Origin: a virus
Virus record (IMG/VR): IMGVR_UViG_3300028536_000016
Coordinates: 1 to 64,000 of that record
DNA length: 64,000 nucleotides
Direction: 5' to 3' (one strand)
Each line of letters begins with the position of its first letter. The first letter of the stretch is position 1. The notes below the pieces were generated by a model. The model did no database searches and was not told where the DNA came from. It was given only the letters and a program-made list of their open reading frames with translations. Below, in pieces: positions 23,275-32,390 of this stretch. The position numbers were made by a program, and so were the translations under genes.

Positions 23275-23417
23275 TGCGGATCATCGTCGCGCTCGCGTTG
23301 GTGCTGTTCATCATGTCGCTGCTGTCATGCGCCTCGGGTTCGGGACGGGAAGAGACTGGCAGATGCGCCATTGCTGTGCACCTGCGGTCACAGCCCGAGG
23401 GGGAGTGGAGTTGTTAG
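23271..23417 (+). CDS. Small lipoprotein, possible outer spanin
   Basis: A 48-residue protein starting in a four-base overlap with the hydrolase stop. It has a signal peptide (IIVALALVLFIMSLLSC) with lipobox LLSC, cysteine at residue 20. Very short lipoproteins encoded directly behind an endolysin are typical of outer spanins, though no embedded inner spanin is evident. It ends four bases from the stop codon of the opposing gene. Confidence 0.6.
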   Translation: MMRIIVALALVLFIMSLLSCASGSGREETGRCAIAVHLRSQPEGEWSC

Positions 23418-23421
23418 CAGA

Positions 23422-24858
23422 TTAGAATGATGCAATCGTTCCTGGACCCCCAATGGTGGCTTTGAATATATCTTTTGTAATATAAATCGTGCTGCCAGTA
23501 TTGGCATATGCGGCACGGCCAGAGGCTGGAAGTTCATCACTACAAGCGTAAAGCCAATATTGAGCGGTGTCATCGGTCATGTAGGCAGTAGGAGGAAGCG
23601 CTCCACCAAATATTATATCGCCAAAATCTCCTGATTTTGCTGCAACGATAAATGATTTTGTAGTGCCAATGGATCTAAACGAACCACCATGGCTGTTTAT
23701 AGATATATCTCCTAGTGAAATGGCAATTACCGTTTCATGAGTCGTCCAACCGTTATTTGATTGGTTGGTATATCTACCATTATTGTTCATCGTACAGCGA
23801 ACAGTGAGGCCAAATGTCAATGCTCCAGCAACTGCGGTATTATGCAGATTGAAGCCATCTGTCGTATTATCATCAATTGAACAATCGTAGCAGGCGAATA
23901 TACCATGCAAGGCATCGAGCGTAACGCCGCGCTGGTTCGCTGAATTGTTGACGCCCCCCGCATATTTGAATGTTGAATTCAATAATACTACCGCTTTCCG
24001 CGAGGCTGGTAGACTTGTGTATCCTGAATATAGGCATCCACCAGCTACTCCTCCGGTGCCACCCTCCAAATCAAATCCGTCTCCTGTCGTTTCTCCACCC
24101 ATGAAGAAGCTACATTGCGTCGCGCCCAGCTTGATGTTGGCGCTATTAAGAAGAATGCGTGTATTGATATTAACGACAGGATCTCCAGCAGGCCGCCGAA
24201 TATAAACAATACCGCCCGATTCGCACCACGAGCCCGGCGTGATGTTGGCAATGGCAGGCGTTGCGACATTAGTAAGATCGAGATAATTACCGCTGATAGC
24301 TGGCGTGCGCATATCCATGACACGCTGTGTTGCTAATCCACTGGTATTTGTGACGGCATAGCAATTAGGATAAGTACCATCGAGTGAGGGAGCTGAAAAA
24401 GAGAAGAGAGTGCTCATCCTAATGCGACCATTGCGTGCAATAAAAGCAAGATCGACGGCAGGAAGAGTTCCGCCAAAAGACATGACTTTCGTATAGTCCC
24501 AGTCCCGACCATTGGCGCCATCCATGATGACCTTTGTCGGCACGCCAGCAGAATTTGCAGCTTGGACGGCTTTCTTTGGGGTGGCAAAAGGAGATCCTAT
24601 TGTCCCTGGATTGCCATCAGAGCCTGTAACTGAAACATAAAATGTCGCGCCGGGGGCGGATCGCGCGGTAGAAAACATATCAAAAAGCGCTTCTGCACCA
24701 ATGCCAGCATCGGCAATGGCGCGATTTCCGATCCATTTAATAAATGGCTTGATCGGATAATTAGTTGAATCCCATCCAAGCACAGTAGGAATGGAAACAC
24801 TTTGAGAAATGATCGGAGGGACGGCTGGCGCCGTTGGTGGAATCGAAGGCGCGCCCAT
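23422..24858 (-). CDS. Beta-helix tailspike-like protein
   Basis: A 478-residue protein. The start overlaps the previous stop as TGATG. After a Pro-rich N-terminus, residues from about 80 on (ATFYVSVTGSDGNPGTIGSPFATPKKAVQAA) match the entry of pectate-lyase-type right-handed beta-helices, with later turns such as GIFACYDCSIDDNTTDGFNLHN. It is the last gene of the virion operon. Receptor binding or polysaccharide cleavage is likely. Confidence 0.75.
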   Translation of the reverse strand: MGAPSIPPTAPAVPPIISQSVSIPTVLGWDSTNYPIKPFIKWIGNRAIADAGIGAEALFDMFSTARSAPGATFYVSVTGSDGNPGTIGSPFATPKKAVQAANSAGVPTKVIMDGANGRDWDYTKVMSFGGTLPAVDLAFIARNGRIRMSTLFSFSAPSLDGTYPNCYAVTNTSGLATQRVMDMRTPAISGNYLDLTNVATPAIANITPGSWCESGGIVYIRRPAGDPVVNINTRILLNSANIKLGATQCSFFMGGETTGDGFDLEGGTGGVAGGCLYSGYTSLPASRKAVVLLNSTFKYAGGVNNSANQRGVTLDALHGIFACYDCSIDDNTTDGFNLHNTAVAGALTFGLTVRCTMNNNGRYTNQSNNGWTTHETVIAISLGDISINSHGGSFRSIGTTKSFIVAAKSGDFGDIIFGGALPPTAYMTDDTAQYWLYACSDELPASGRAAYANTGSTIYITKDIFKATIGGPGTIASF

Positions 24859-25496
24859 CAGTTTCCACTCCAAGAAATCCAGTCGCCAGCGGTGCCGTTG
24901 ACATAGATCGCATTGCTGTTTGAGACGCCGAACGCGCGAGCCGCGCCCGGCTGGATAACATCGCCATTGCCGGTGCCGTCCACAGTGTTGGTTACACCAG
25001 ACGGCCCAACCACGAGCGCCGCCGCATTATTGGGATTTGCGAATATCGAAATGCCGTTTTTCAAGGCGTTGGCCGGGAGTTGAATGGCTGTCCCGGTGAC
25101 TGCGATCTTGACCTGTCCGGAAAGGATTGTGGCGGGATTTATAGGCAGAACCGGCGCTGCCATCGCGGTCAGGATGGCGGCCAACGTGGTTTGCGTTGCG
25201 GCGCCGGTTGGAAGTGGGAGTGATGCCGCTAGTGCCGCAGCAATGGTTGCTAGAGATGCATTGCCCGTTATCTGATTGGCGGCCGATGCATCGCCCGCAT
25301 CAAGCGTCGCAATAGCCGCCAGAACCGCAGCCAGCGTAGTCTGTGTTCCAAGCGTGCCGAGAACTGCAAGCAATTGCGGAAGCGACGGATTGCCGCTTTC
25401 ATCGACGTCTATTCCTTGCGGATACTGGACATTGCCTATTTCCTTGGAGGCAAAATCCGTGCCCGGCGCAACGGGTGTTGTGAAATTATCGCTCAA
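24858..25496 (-). CDS. Virion-associated protein with TTLAA repeats
   Basis: A 212-residue protein with repeated helical elements (TQTTLAAVLAAIATLD, TQTTLAAILTAMAAP) around a LPLPTGA motif also present in the upstream gene's protein, and a beta-rich C-terminal domain (ISIFANPNNAAALVVGPSG) as found in phage tail or capsid accessory proteins. Probably a fibre-linked structural protein. Confidence 0.6.
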   Translation of the reverse strand: MSDNFTTPVAPGTDFASKEIGNVQYPQGIDVDESGNPSLPQLLAVLGTLGTQTTLAAVLAAIATLDAGDASAANQITGNASLATIAAALAASLPLPTGAATQTTLAAILTAMAAPVLPINPATILSGQVKIAVTGTAIQLPANALKNGISIFANPNNAAALVVGPSGVTNTVDGTGNGDVIQPGAARAFGVSNSNAIYVNGTAGDWISWSGN

Positions 25497-25512
25497 GGCC
25501 GATATCCTTATC

Positions 25513-26619
25513 TTAAAGGCCAGTGAAACCTTGAGCGTTGAAATAAACAGCGCCCGTGATAGAGGCCGTCAGAGTTACGACTTCCATTAATGTGTTAGCG
25601 GTGCCTTTAAGTGGCACTGGAAAAACCACAGATTCACCGCCAGTAATGCCACCCGTTCCGATCTTACCACGCCATAGTACCGTGCCGGCAGCACCATCAC
25701 GAACAGCGATCTCGGTCGCGGCACCAAGCGCATCGGAGAATATCTGAACGCCGGTTATGTAGTTACGAAGCGAGCCCCCGGCAGCGGATGCGATTGTCAC
25801 CGCCGTCGTTGTGTTGCTGATACCACCCGATGCTGCTGCGTATTGCCAGCGGCTACTCGTCAACGCGAGTTGAGTAACAACCCCGCTGGCATTGCCTGGC
25901 ATGGGCTGGCCAGCGCCAGCACTGTCCAAAACATAATTGTATGAATAGACAAATGGAGCGTTTTTAGTACTGCCTGTTCCAGAAGCCCAAGAAGTGCCTG
26001 TAGAAACCCCTGCGCTGCCTATGGATAGCTGTACTGCGATTGGATTGGATAAAGACTGCTCACCCGCAGCAAGTCCCTTGAGAGGGACCGGATTGGTAAT
26101 GGTCGCCAATGTACCGGATGCTTGAAGGGGCGATCCAAGAGCCGTGATGATCGTCGATTGATTGGCAGCGGTGGCAGCACCCGAAGGCAATGGCAGTGCG
26201 CCACCGGCTTGGTATGGCGAACCGAGCGCAGTCAGCAACGAATCCTGCTTGGCAGACGTGGAGGCGCCGGACGGAAGGGGAAGGGCCCCGCCCGCCTGAT
26301 ATGGACTGCCCAGCGTCGTGTTGATCGTAACCAGCCGGCCGTTGACGGTATTGACACCGGGAGATGCGCCCGTGCCGAGGTCGATGATCGAGCCTAGCGC
26401 GTAGCTGTTCGCCGCAGCTGTGACGGCACCCCCGCCGCCTCCACCACCACCAGCCGCCACATAGGCACCAGTCTCATCGACAAGGATCGATGGCACGGCG
26501 CCTTTGATCAGCCCCGCCTGATCACGGATTACCGGCACCACGACGGTCTGTTGAGCGGCAAGCGAACTAGCCGCCATCAGAAGAAATGCGAGAAGCCCAA
26601 ACTTGGATCGAAACGTCAT
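25513..26619 (-). CDS. Exported virion-type protein with ALPLPSGA repeats
   Basis: A 368-residue protein. Residues 1-23 (SKFGLLAFLLMAASSLAAQ core) form a Sec signal peptide with an AxA-like cleavage site, unusual for a virion protein. Then follows a poly-Gly tract, then imperfect repeats of LGSPYQAGGALPLPSGA separated by TAANQS-type linkers, and a C-terminal beta domain. It lies between lysis genes and spikes. A surface-exposed or envelope-associated role is inferred. Confidence 0.6.
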   Translation of the reverse strand: MTFRSKFGLLAFLLMAASSLAAQQTVVVPVIRDQAGLIKGAVPSILVDETGAYVAAGGGGGGGGAVTAAANSYALGSIIDLGTGASPGVNTVNGRLVTINTTLGSPYQAGGALPLPSGASTSAKQDSLLTALGSPYQAGGALPLPSGAATAANQSTIITALGSPLQASGTLATITNPVPLKGLAAGEQSLSNPIAVQLSIGSAGVSTGTSWASGTGSTKNAPFVYSYNYVLDSAGAGQPMPGNASGVVTQLALTSSRWQYAAASGGISNTTTAVTIASAAGGSLRNYITGVQIFSDALGAATEIAVRDGAAGTVLWRGKIGTGGITGGESVVFPVPLKGTANTLMEVVTLTASITGAVYFNAQGFTGL

Positions 26620-26648
26620 GGATAATCTCCAAATTCGGGCGAAGGCGA

Positions 26649-26840
26649 TTAGCTGCTGGCGGTGCCTTCGGAGGCATTATACTGCGCATCCGCCTGCGCG
26701 TTGGCATCGTCCAGCATCTTCTGAAGCGTTGCCTGATCGCTGGTCCCGAATGCGGCCTTCACCTCATTGAAGAGCGCGATAAAGGCCGGGGTTTCGGTGC
26801 CCGCCAGTTGCAGGATGGCGAGGATGGCGGCGAGGTCCAT
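26649..26840 (-). CDS. Small helical protein in lysis cassette
   Basis: A 63-residue protein. ATG 26840 is chosen for the AAGGGGAA ribosome site upstream; an in-frame start at 26873 would overlap the lipoprotein gene. It is a helical hairpin (AAILAILQLAGTETPAFIALFNEV ... LQKMLDDANAQADA core). Small proteins of this kind sit in lysis clusters of alphaproteobacterial phages. Function unknown. Confidence 0.55.
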   Translation of the reverse strand: MDLAAILAILQLAGTETPAFIALFNEVKAAFGTSDQATLQKMLDDANAQADAQYNASEGTASS

Positions 26841-26841
26841 G

Positions 26842-27165
26842 TCAATTCCCCTTGATGGCGTAGATGGCCGCAATCGCGATGGCGAGGTTCGCGGTTGCAG
26901 TCGCGATATCGGCCGTCGTGCCAGCGGTCTGCGCGGCCCGCAGCGCCGTCAGGGCGAGATAGGCCTTGCGGTTGAGATCGTGATAGGTGACGGCGTCGAG
27001 CTTGCCGAGCGTGACCAGATCCTGCCCCGCCTTGGAGGCCGCGATATAAGAGTTATCCCATCCGATCACGACCTGCATGCTCGTGGTCTTGATGCTGCCG
27101 GTGGTCTGGCAGGCCCCCAGCGAGAGGGCGACGGTGATCGGGATGCAGGATTTCAGGAGCCGCAT
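26842..27165 (-). CDS. Lipoprotein, possible spanin component
   Basis: A 107-residue protein with signal peptide CIPITVALSLGAC, lipobox LGAC with cysteine at residue 19, then a soluble helical domain (LDAVTYHDLNRKAYLALTAL). Encoded after lysozyme and holin-like genes, it fits an outer-membrane lysis lipoprotein. The helical body is longer than usual outer spanins. Confidence 0.65.
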   Translation of the reverse strand: MRLLKSCIPITVALSLGACQTTGSIKTTSMQVVIGWDNSYIAASKAGQDLVTLGKLDAVTYHDLNRKAYLALTALRAAQTAGTTADIATATANLAIAIAAIYAIKGN

Positions 27166-27174
27166 GGTATTTTC

Positions 27175-27480
27175 CTATTTCGGGGTCACGACCGCGACAC
27201 TGTTGGGTGCCTCTTCCGCGATCGTGACGATAGTTGCCTTGTCCTTGCGGGCCTTCCACTGGCGGTAGGCGAAGGTGCCGATCGTGATGCAGGCTGCAAC
27301 GAAGGGCACGGCAGCGTTGCTCTGAAGCCAGTCGATCGCGCCGGCCAGATCATGCTTCGAGAGATATCCCAACAGCGCCGTTCCGCCCGAGAGCAGAATC
27401 GCGACATCGCGCAGGCCCGTATAGACCTGCGACGTGACGGGCGAGGGATTGATCTGGATAGGACCGGAATCAGCCATCAT
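27175..27480 (-). CDS. Holin-like membrane protein
   Basis: A 101-residue protein with two hydrophobic segments (VAILLSGGTALLGYLS and AAVPFVAACITIGTFAY) separated by an acidic amphipathic stretch, and a basic C-terminal region (RQWKARKDK). The topology and its place directly behind the lysozyme gene fit a class II-like holin. The start is coupled to the lysozyme stop. Confidence 0.7.
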   Translation of the reverse strand: MMADSGPIQINPSPVTSQVYTGLRDVAILLSGGTALLGYLSKHDLAGAIDWLQSNAAVPFVAACITIGTFAYRQWKARKDKATIVTIAEEAPNSVAVVTPK

Positions 27481-28040
27481 GCCACCCCCAAGATTTGCTT
27501 CAGCGTCGGAATGACATCAACCATCGTGCCCCCCACTGGTTTGTAGCTGGGCGCGCTTGCGGTGAAGACCCTCGTCCGCAAGTCGCTCGGCCACACACCG
27601 TCAAAAAACAAGTCCCGCTCACGTGTGGCGCGGTTCACTTCAGCCCCGTGATCCGTCCACTGCATATAGAGCGTTTTAGCGGACTTGAGGTCTCCCGACA
27701 AGAACGCCTCCACCCACTTGGCATGGCCCTCCTGTGCGGGTCCGTTGCGCCAGCTAAAGGACAGTGCGGCGGCCAGTTGGTTCTCTGTCAGGACGTGTCC
27801 GGGGAAGGCCGCGAGGGTTGGCGGCAGGAATGTCCGGCGCATCATGTCGATGGTGGCGATCAGGCATGTCCGCAGTGTCTGGGGCTTGTCCTTATAGAGC
27901 GCCTTCACGTCCACGCCGCTCGTTTGGGCGATTCCTCCTGCCCACGTCCAATAGCCGGCTGAATCCAAATATGCTGATAATCCAATGGCTTCCTCTGTCA
28001 AAACAAAAGCAATGACGCGAGGCGTGAGGATCATAGTCAT
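27477..28040 (-). CDS. T4-like lysozyme endolysin (GH24)
   Basis: A 187-residue protein. Glu17, Asp26 and Thr32 in TEEAIGLSAYLDSAGYWTWAGG have the same spacing as the Glu-Asp-Thr triad of T4 lysozyme. Later NQLAAALSFSWRNGP and VNRATRERDLFFDG (the latter like the W(x)GL(x)NRR(x)E(x)ELF end of the family) support it. There is no signal peptide, so release depends on the holin-like protein next door. It cleaves peptidoglycan glycan strands. Confidence 0.85.
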   Translation of the reverse strand: MTMILTPRVIAFVLTEEAIGLSAYLDSAGYWTWAGGIAQTSGVDVKALYKDKPQTLRTCLIATIDMMRRTFLPPTLAAFPGHVLTENQLAAALSFSWRNGPAQEGHAKWVEAFLSGDLKSAKTLYMQWTDHGAEVNRATRERDLFFDGVWPSDLRTRVFTASAPSYKPVGGTMVDVIPTLKQILGVA

Positions 28041-29290
28041 GCATATTCTCGCACGATCACGATGCCGTTTGCCCCGGTTCCGCCAGCCTGCGCTGTCGCA
28101 GAATTCTGTCCGACTGCACCGCTGGCGCCGCCGCCTGGGCCCTGACCATTCTGGCCGTTCGCTGTTCCAGCAATCGCTGGGCCTCCGCCGCCAAGTGTGG
28201 AGTTGCCGCCCGAACCGCTGACGAGATTGGTTGAACCAAAGGCAATCGCCGATCCGCCGGCTCCGCCGATACTATTGAAGATAGAGCCTCCGCTTGCTGT
28301 CCCACCCCCGCCACCAAGTTGCGTTGATGCAATGGCGGCAGCATTGGCGAAAGAACCGCCTGCGCCACCATTGGCCGCTACAGAGCCAAAGGACGTTGCG
28401 GAGCCCGCACTGCCATTCGCAGCGCCCGTGCCGCCTGCACCGCCAGCCCCGATCGTCACGGCCACGCTGCTGAAGCCCGTGGTGAGGCGCGAGACGGAAG
28501 TGCCACCCGCGCCGCCGCCGCCGGCTGCTGCGAACTGGCTGGCCGACATAGCCGCAGACCCGCCGCCGCCGCCGCCGCCGCCCACTGCTGTGACCTCGAT
28601 CGAGGTGGTGCCGGCCGTGGGTGTGTAGGTTCCGGAACTCGTGAATACGCGCAGCGCGATCAGACCACCGCTTGGACCGGCGGCACTCAGTAGCTCAAAG
28701 TTTGTCCCATCCCAGACGACCTCGAATATCTGGCTCGCTGGCAATTTCCCAGCCGGGATCGCGGCCCCGTTGATCGTCACGGCATGGACGCCAAGACCAT
28801 TCACGTTGATCGTATATGCCCCCGTGTTTGCGGCACCTCCCTTGAAGATGCGGATCGGGGATAGAAGCAGTGAGGATAATCCCGCCGGCACAGGTGCTAG
28901 CGTGACCACGCCCGCATTGGCGGTCCCACTATCGGTCGCGGAATTGCCAAACTGGGACTGGATATCCGTGATGGATGCAACGCCATTATACCACGCCGCC
29001 GTGGGATAGTTGGCGAATGTATCCCCCACCGCCCACGCCTGCGCGGTCGTGCCTTCGCGGCCTCGCACAACCGTCATGGTATCGCCGGAACGTGCTGTGC
29101 AATATACGATCTCATTCGGCGTACCAGTCGTACTGCCGGCCGCCCATAGGGTTGCGCTGAAGAACTGGCCGCCAGTCGGATTGGGGAATTCACTGCCGGT
29201 GCCGCTCGCGACCGTGATGGTGGTCGTGCCCGATGATGCGGACGAACCTAGCGTCGTAGTGGCGTTATTGGAGAACTGTTCAGTGCTCAT
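28037..29290 (-). CDS. Tail fibre / tip adhesin with Gly-rich domain
   Basis: A 417-residue protein. The N-terminal 200 residues resemble baseplate-attached fibre heads (SEFPNPTGGQFFSATLW, NEIVYCTARSGDTMTVVRG). The C-terminal half consists of Gly-rich runs interspersed with hydrophobic patches and ends in GTGANGIVIVREY, the pattern of Gly-rich host-recognition domains. Overlaps the lysozyme start by four bases. Confidence 0.75.
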   Translation of the reverse strand: MSTEQFSNNATTTLGSSASSGTTTITVASGTGSEFPNPTGGQFFSATLWAAGSTTGTPNEIVYCTARSGDTMTVVRGREGTTAQAWAVGDTFANYPTAAWYNGVASITDIQSQFGNSATDSGTANAGVVTLAPVPAGLSSLLLSPIRIFKGGAANTGAYTINVNGLGVHAVTINGAAIPAGKLPASQIFEVVWDGTNFELLSAAGPSGGLIALRVFTSSGTYTPTAGTTSIEVTAVGGGGGGGGSAAMSASQFAAAGGGGAGGTSVSRLTTGFSSVAVTIGAGGAGGTGAANGSAGSATSFGSVAANGGAGGSFANAAAIASTQLGGGGGTASGGSIFNSIGGAGGSAIAFGSTNLVSGSGGNSTLGGGGPAIAGTANGQNGQGPGGGASGAVGQNSATAQAGGTGANGIVIVREYA

Positions 29291-29305
29291 GATTGCCTCG
29301 CTTGG

Positions 29306-29959
29306 TCACACCAACGTGATCGTGAAAATTATCTGGGTAGGCAGCTCTATTGCGCCGGTTTCGACGGCGGCCTTGAATATTTGCGATGATGTGGAAGTGG
29401 GCAAAGTTACCGTCCACGCCTTGAATCCGGTCGGCGCAAACGAAATATCGAATGTCGTATCGTTGACGACATTCGTGCCATTGACGCCATTCAGGAAGCG
29501 GTTGATCCGACGCTTGAGCCATCGCGGCGTGAAGGTCTTGCCGTCACCTTTATAGAAGGCCCATGTCATAACCCGCCTGAAGGTATCATCATTCGTCGCC
29601 GTGAAGGTCTCGGGCAGGCCCGGCCGATAGCCATTGACCTGAAGGGCGTTGACCGGAAAACTATTGACCGGCCCTTCAGGGGGACTGCCGATGCTGGTGG
29701 GAAGCCCCGGACGGATGATCCCATAGAGGCCAGCCGCCACCCAATCGAGCAGCGGACCCTGCACGGGATCGGTCGTGTAGATGGGCAGATTCAGGGCATT
29801 GAACCAGTCCACATAGGCCTGCGCATAGATGTTGTAGGCGGTGAAGAATGCCGAAACTTCGTCGTCATATTGGTATGTCGTGTACGGATACGAGGGAATC
29901 ACGTTCTGGATCGACGTAGGGCCGGTGGGCGGCCAAACGGTGGTGATTCCGGCGGTCAT
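29306..29959 (-). CDS. Baseplate protein downstream of the J-like gene
   Basis: A 217-residue protein overlapping the end of the baseplate J-like gene by four bases. YQYDDEVSAFFTAYNIYAQAYVDWFN and PLLDWVAAGLYGI resemble proteins of myoviruses that follow the J gene (P2 gpI position). Function as tail-tip/baseplate wedge component is inferred from position. Confidence 0.65.
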   Translation of the reverse strand: MTAGITTVWPPTGPTSIQNVIPSYPYTTYQYDDEVSAFFTAYNIYAQAYVDWFNALNLPIYTTDPVQGPLLDWVAAGLYGIIRPGLPTSIGSPPEGPVNSFPVNALQVNGYRPGLPETFTATNDDTFRRVMTWAFYKGDGKTFTPRWLKRRINRFLNGVNGTNVVNDTTFDISFAPTGFKAWTVTLPTSTSSQIFKAAVETGAIELPTQIIFTITLV

Positions 29960-31395
29960 ATCTGTGTGATCGTCACGGCGCTGGCCGTGATGTTGAACGA
30001 GCTTTCGGGATCACCATGAATAAGCGATGTGCCCGCATCCGGCGCCGTCGAGACGCCGTTGATGCTGATGGTCCAATCCAGCGCACTAATCAGCGAGGCA
30101 TTGCCGCCGAACAGCGCCAGCACAGCCTGGATGAAGACTGCATCCATGGCGAGCAGATTGATGGGCGCCCCGACCGGAATGGCATTGACATAGTTGACCA
30201 ACGCTACCGTACCGAGCTGCGATACCGCCGTGTCGGAAACGAAGTTCGGGCTGATGCTGTTCCACGCAAGCTGGATGATGACCGTCTGGCTCGGCGGGTT
30301 CACGTAGGGGATCGTGTAGGTATCAGGATAATCGCTCAGACTCACCGAGATATTGCGGGCGTTGGGGGTAACGATGCCGCCCGAGGTATAGGTTCCGAAG
30401 CCCGTGGTATCGACACCGAAGCTGAAATGTCTCTCATCGATCACCGTGACCGTGTAGGGACCGCCATTAGCCGCCGTCATGCCCAGCACGCCCGCGATAT
30501 GGACATTGGTCTGGCCGGTCACGAGGCCGTGGTTGAGGTTGGTCGCCACAACACCCGGATTGGCTTTCGTGATCGCGGTAATGCCGATGGTCGATCCCAC
30601 CAGCGTCGAGATATCGAGGCCGCTGCTGTAGATGGCATTCGCGATAGCGTAGGGATCGCCGCCGCCGCAGATCACTTCCCAGCCGCCGCCATTGATCTGA
30701 CGGACGGATATCAGGCGCGGCTGCACACCCGGAATGCGGGATAACAGCGTCTTGGCCATGCTGGCATTGCCTTGACCCGAGACCAGACCGGCCTGCAACA
30801 CCTGTGCGGCATATTGCTCCTGCGTCTGCGGGCCGGCGCTCGGAGTGCCCACCTGCGGGTTCGTGACCGTCAGCGTGATGCCGGGACGGATGCTCGATAT
30901 GATCGTCGTGACACTATTGGCTGGGACGGCAAAGCTGCCAGATAGGGTGGCGACACAGAATAGGGGAGCGGAATTGCCGTCCGTTTCGATTACGCCTCCA
31001 TCTTGGACTGCATATTGGTTCGTCCCATCGGACACCAGATAACCGATAGGTATTTGCACACCTGGGGTATTGGATGAGAATACCACGAACACAGATGTGT
31101 TGGCCGTTAGACCCGGCTGAACACCATAGATATTGCCAAGTTCTTGAAGGACATATGGATTGGCCGCGAAGGGCGTGAGCGAGTTGATGGTCTCAACGGC
31201 GGCGCTATCGATCAGCGCAATGGCATAGGTGGCCGTGCTGGCGAGATCCTCGATGAGACCGGCGGGCAAAATTGTATATCCCGGCACAAGTGCGGCCACG
31301 GTCGTAATTAAATTCGACCATAGTGTAACAGGTGGCGTCTGCTGCGCCCCCGTTGCCCCAACCGTGATTCCGATCGTGATCGTTGGATCAGCCAT
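29956..31395 (-). CDS. Baseplate J-like protein
   Basis: A 479-residue protein. The N-terminal GLIEDLASTATYAIALIDSAAVETINSLTPFAANPYVLQELG region and VFVVFSSNTPGVQIPIGYLVSDGTNQYAVQ are typical of the baseplate J family. A PHGLVTG-like insert (NLNHGLVTGQTNVHIAGV) also occurs in the sheath protein. C-terminal IPVGAPINLLAMDAVFIQAVLALFG fits the family. It would form the baseplate wedge. Confidence 0.85.
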   Translation of the reverse strand: MADPTITIGITVGATGAQQTPPVTLWSNLITTVAALVPGYTILPAGLIEDLASTATYAIALIDSAAVETINSLTPFAANPYVLQELGNIYGVQPGLTANTSVFVVFSSNTPGVQIPIGYLVSDGTNQYAVQDGGVIETDGNSAPLFCVATLSGSFAVPANSVTTIISSIRPGITLTVTNPQVGTPSAGPQTQEQYAAQVLQAGLVSGQGNASMAKTLLSRIPGVQPRLISVRQINGGGWEVICGGGDPYAIANAIYSSGLDISTLVGSTIGITAITKANPGVVATNLNHGLVTGQTNVHIAGVLGMTAANGGPYTVTVIDERHFSFGVDTTGFGTYTSGGIVTPNARNISVSLSDYPDTYTIPYVNPPSQTVIIQLAWNSISPNFVSDTAVSQLGTVALVNYVNAIPVGAPINLLAMDAVFIQAVLALFGGNASLISALDWTISINGVSTAPDAGTSLIHGDPESSFNITASAVTITQI

Positions 31396-31401
31396 TTTTG
31401 T

Positions 31402-31833
31402 TCATATCGGTACTGGATCCATTAAAATGCTCCCTGGGTTCGCCGTCGCGTTAATGGCATATTTCGGTTCGGTTGCCGATAGCTTGGTGACGATCAGCGC
31501 GATGAAGTAGGCGGCGAATAGCTGTTGGGTCACGGTCACATAATAATCCGGCAACACCTGCGTCACCACGCTCTGCTGAGCCGGGATGCCATAATTACCG
31601 AACATGGGACTTTCATTCAGGCCGAGCTGCAGCACCTGCGCCAACGTGGTGAGCCACACAGCATCATTATAGCCGTTCGCGTCAGTCGAGACCTCAACCC
31701 AAACATAATCCTCCGGGCTGTTGCCGATGGGGCTCAGGCCAATCTCAAAGGACCCGATCGCACTGCTGTACGGGTTGTTTGAGCCTTTCGGTACGCGCCC
31801 CCAGGTCCTAATGGCGTGTCTCCCCCATCTCAA
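31402..31833 (-). CDS. Baseplate protein, gp25/W-like position
   Basis: A 143-residue protein; TTG 31833 overlaps the upstream stop and no better start is seen. It contains NDAVWLTTLAQVLQLGLNESPMFGNYG, typical of the small baseplate proteins encoded just before J (gp25/W place). Structural role in the wedge is inferred. Confidence 0.65.
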   Translation of the reverse strand: MRWGRHAIRTWGRVPKGSNNPYSSAIGSFEIGLSPIGNSPEDYVWVEVSTDANGYNDAVWLTTLAQVLQLGLNESPMFGNYGIPAQQSVVTQVLPDYYVTVTQQLFAAYFIALIVTKLSATEPKYAINATANPGSILMDPVPI

Positions 31834-32390
31834 TCCGCCAATCCAAGGAGGATGATATAGGATCGCATCGCATTCGCCAATGTGATCACTGTAGGCAGAT
31901 CCGTGGCGGCGGGAGGCAGCGTGGCTTTCGATACTTTGGGTGCACCGAAAAAGCCAAGTTTGTCTGGTGTGGCCGTAATGTTGCGATAGATCGTATAGGC
32001 TTCGGGATCAAGGAACTCCTCATCGGCGTGGCCGAGCCAGAAAAACGTCATGGCGGAGAGATTGCCGACTGTATCCTGAAGGTTCGGGGTGCCGCCACCT
32101 AGGCCCGTCAATGCGCCGGTTCGCAACCCAGCCGACAGCGCCACGCCCTTATCCCCGACCTGGATCGGCAACTGCACATAGGGGTCTTTGCTGACCGGCA
32201 TCTTGATCTGGGGGAGCGTAAAAGGTGTGGTCGCGACCTCGAAGTTCACCAGCACGATGCCGGGCGAGATAACCTGCGCGACCGTGCAGGGCAGGCCCTT
32301 GCCGAGCATCTGCGTGGCATCGCGCGCCTTTGCGGCACCGAATTTATTAAGGCTCTGAGCGAGCGGAGTCTTTTGTTCATTGCTGCTCAC
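31830..32390 (-). CDS. Baseplate spike / puncturing-device protein
   Basis: A 186-residue protein. GTG 32390 overlaps the hub gene stop (GTGA); the open frame upstream lies in another gene. The N-terminal half (GLPCTVAQVISPGIVLVNFEV ... YVQLPIQVGDKGVALSA) resembles the OB-fold domain of gp138/gpV-like central spike proteins, with the conserved QVGDKG turn. The C-terminus is a plain alpha/beta tail. Confidence 0.7.
   Translation of the reverse strand: MSSNEQKTPLAQSLNKFGAAKARDATQMLGKGLPCTVAQVISPGIVLVNFEVATTPFTLPQIKMPVSKDPYVQLPIQVGDKGVALSAGLRTGALTGLGGGTPNLQDTVGNLSAMTFFWLGHADEEFLDPEAYTIYRNITATPDKLGFFGAPKVSKATLPPAATDLPTVITLANAMRSYIILLGLAD

Noticed and set aside
28197-28628. Proline-rich plus-strand ORF
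   Set aside because: It is the complement of the Gly-rich domain of the tail fibre gene.
30016-30744. A 242-codon plus-strand ORF opposite the baseplate J-like gene
   Set aside because: It is Arg/Asp-rich text without any protein-like pattern; the opposite strand carries a clear family.
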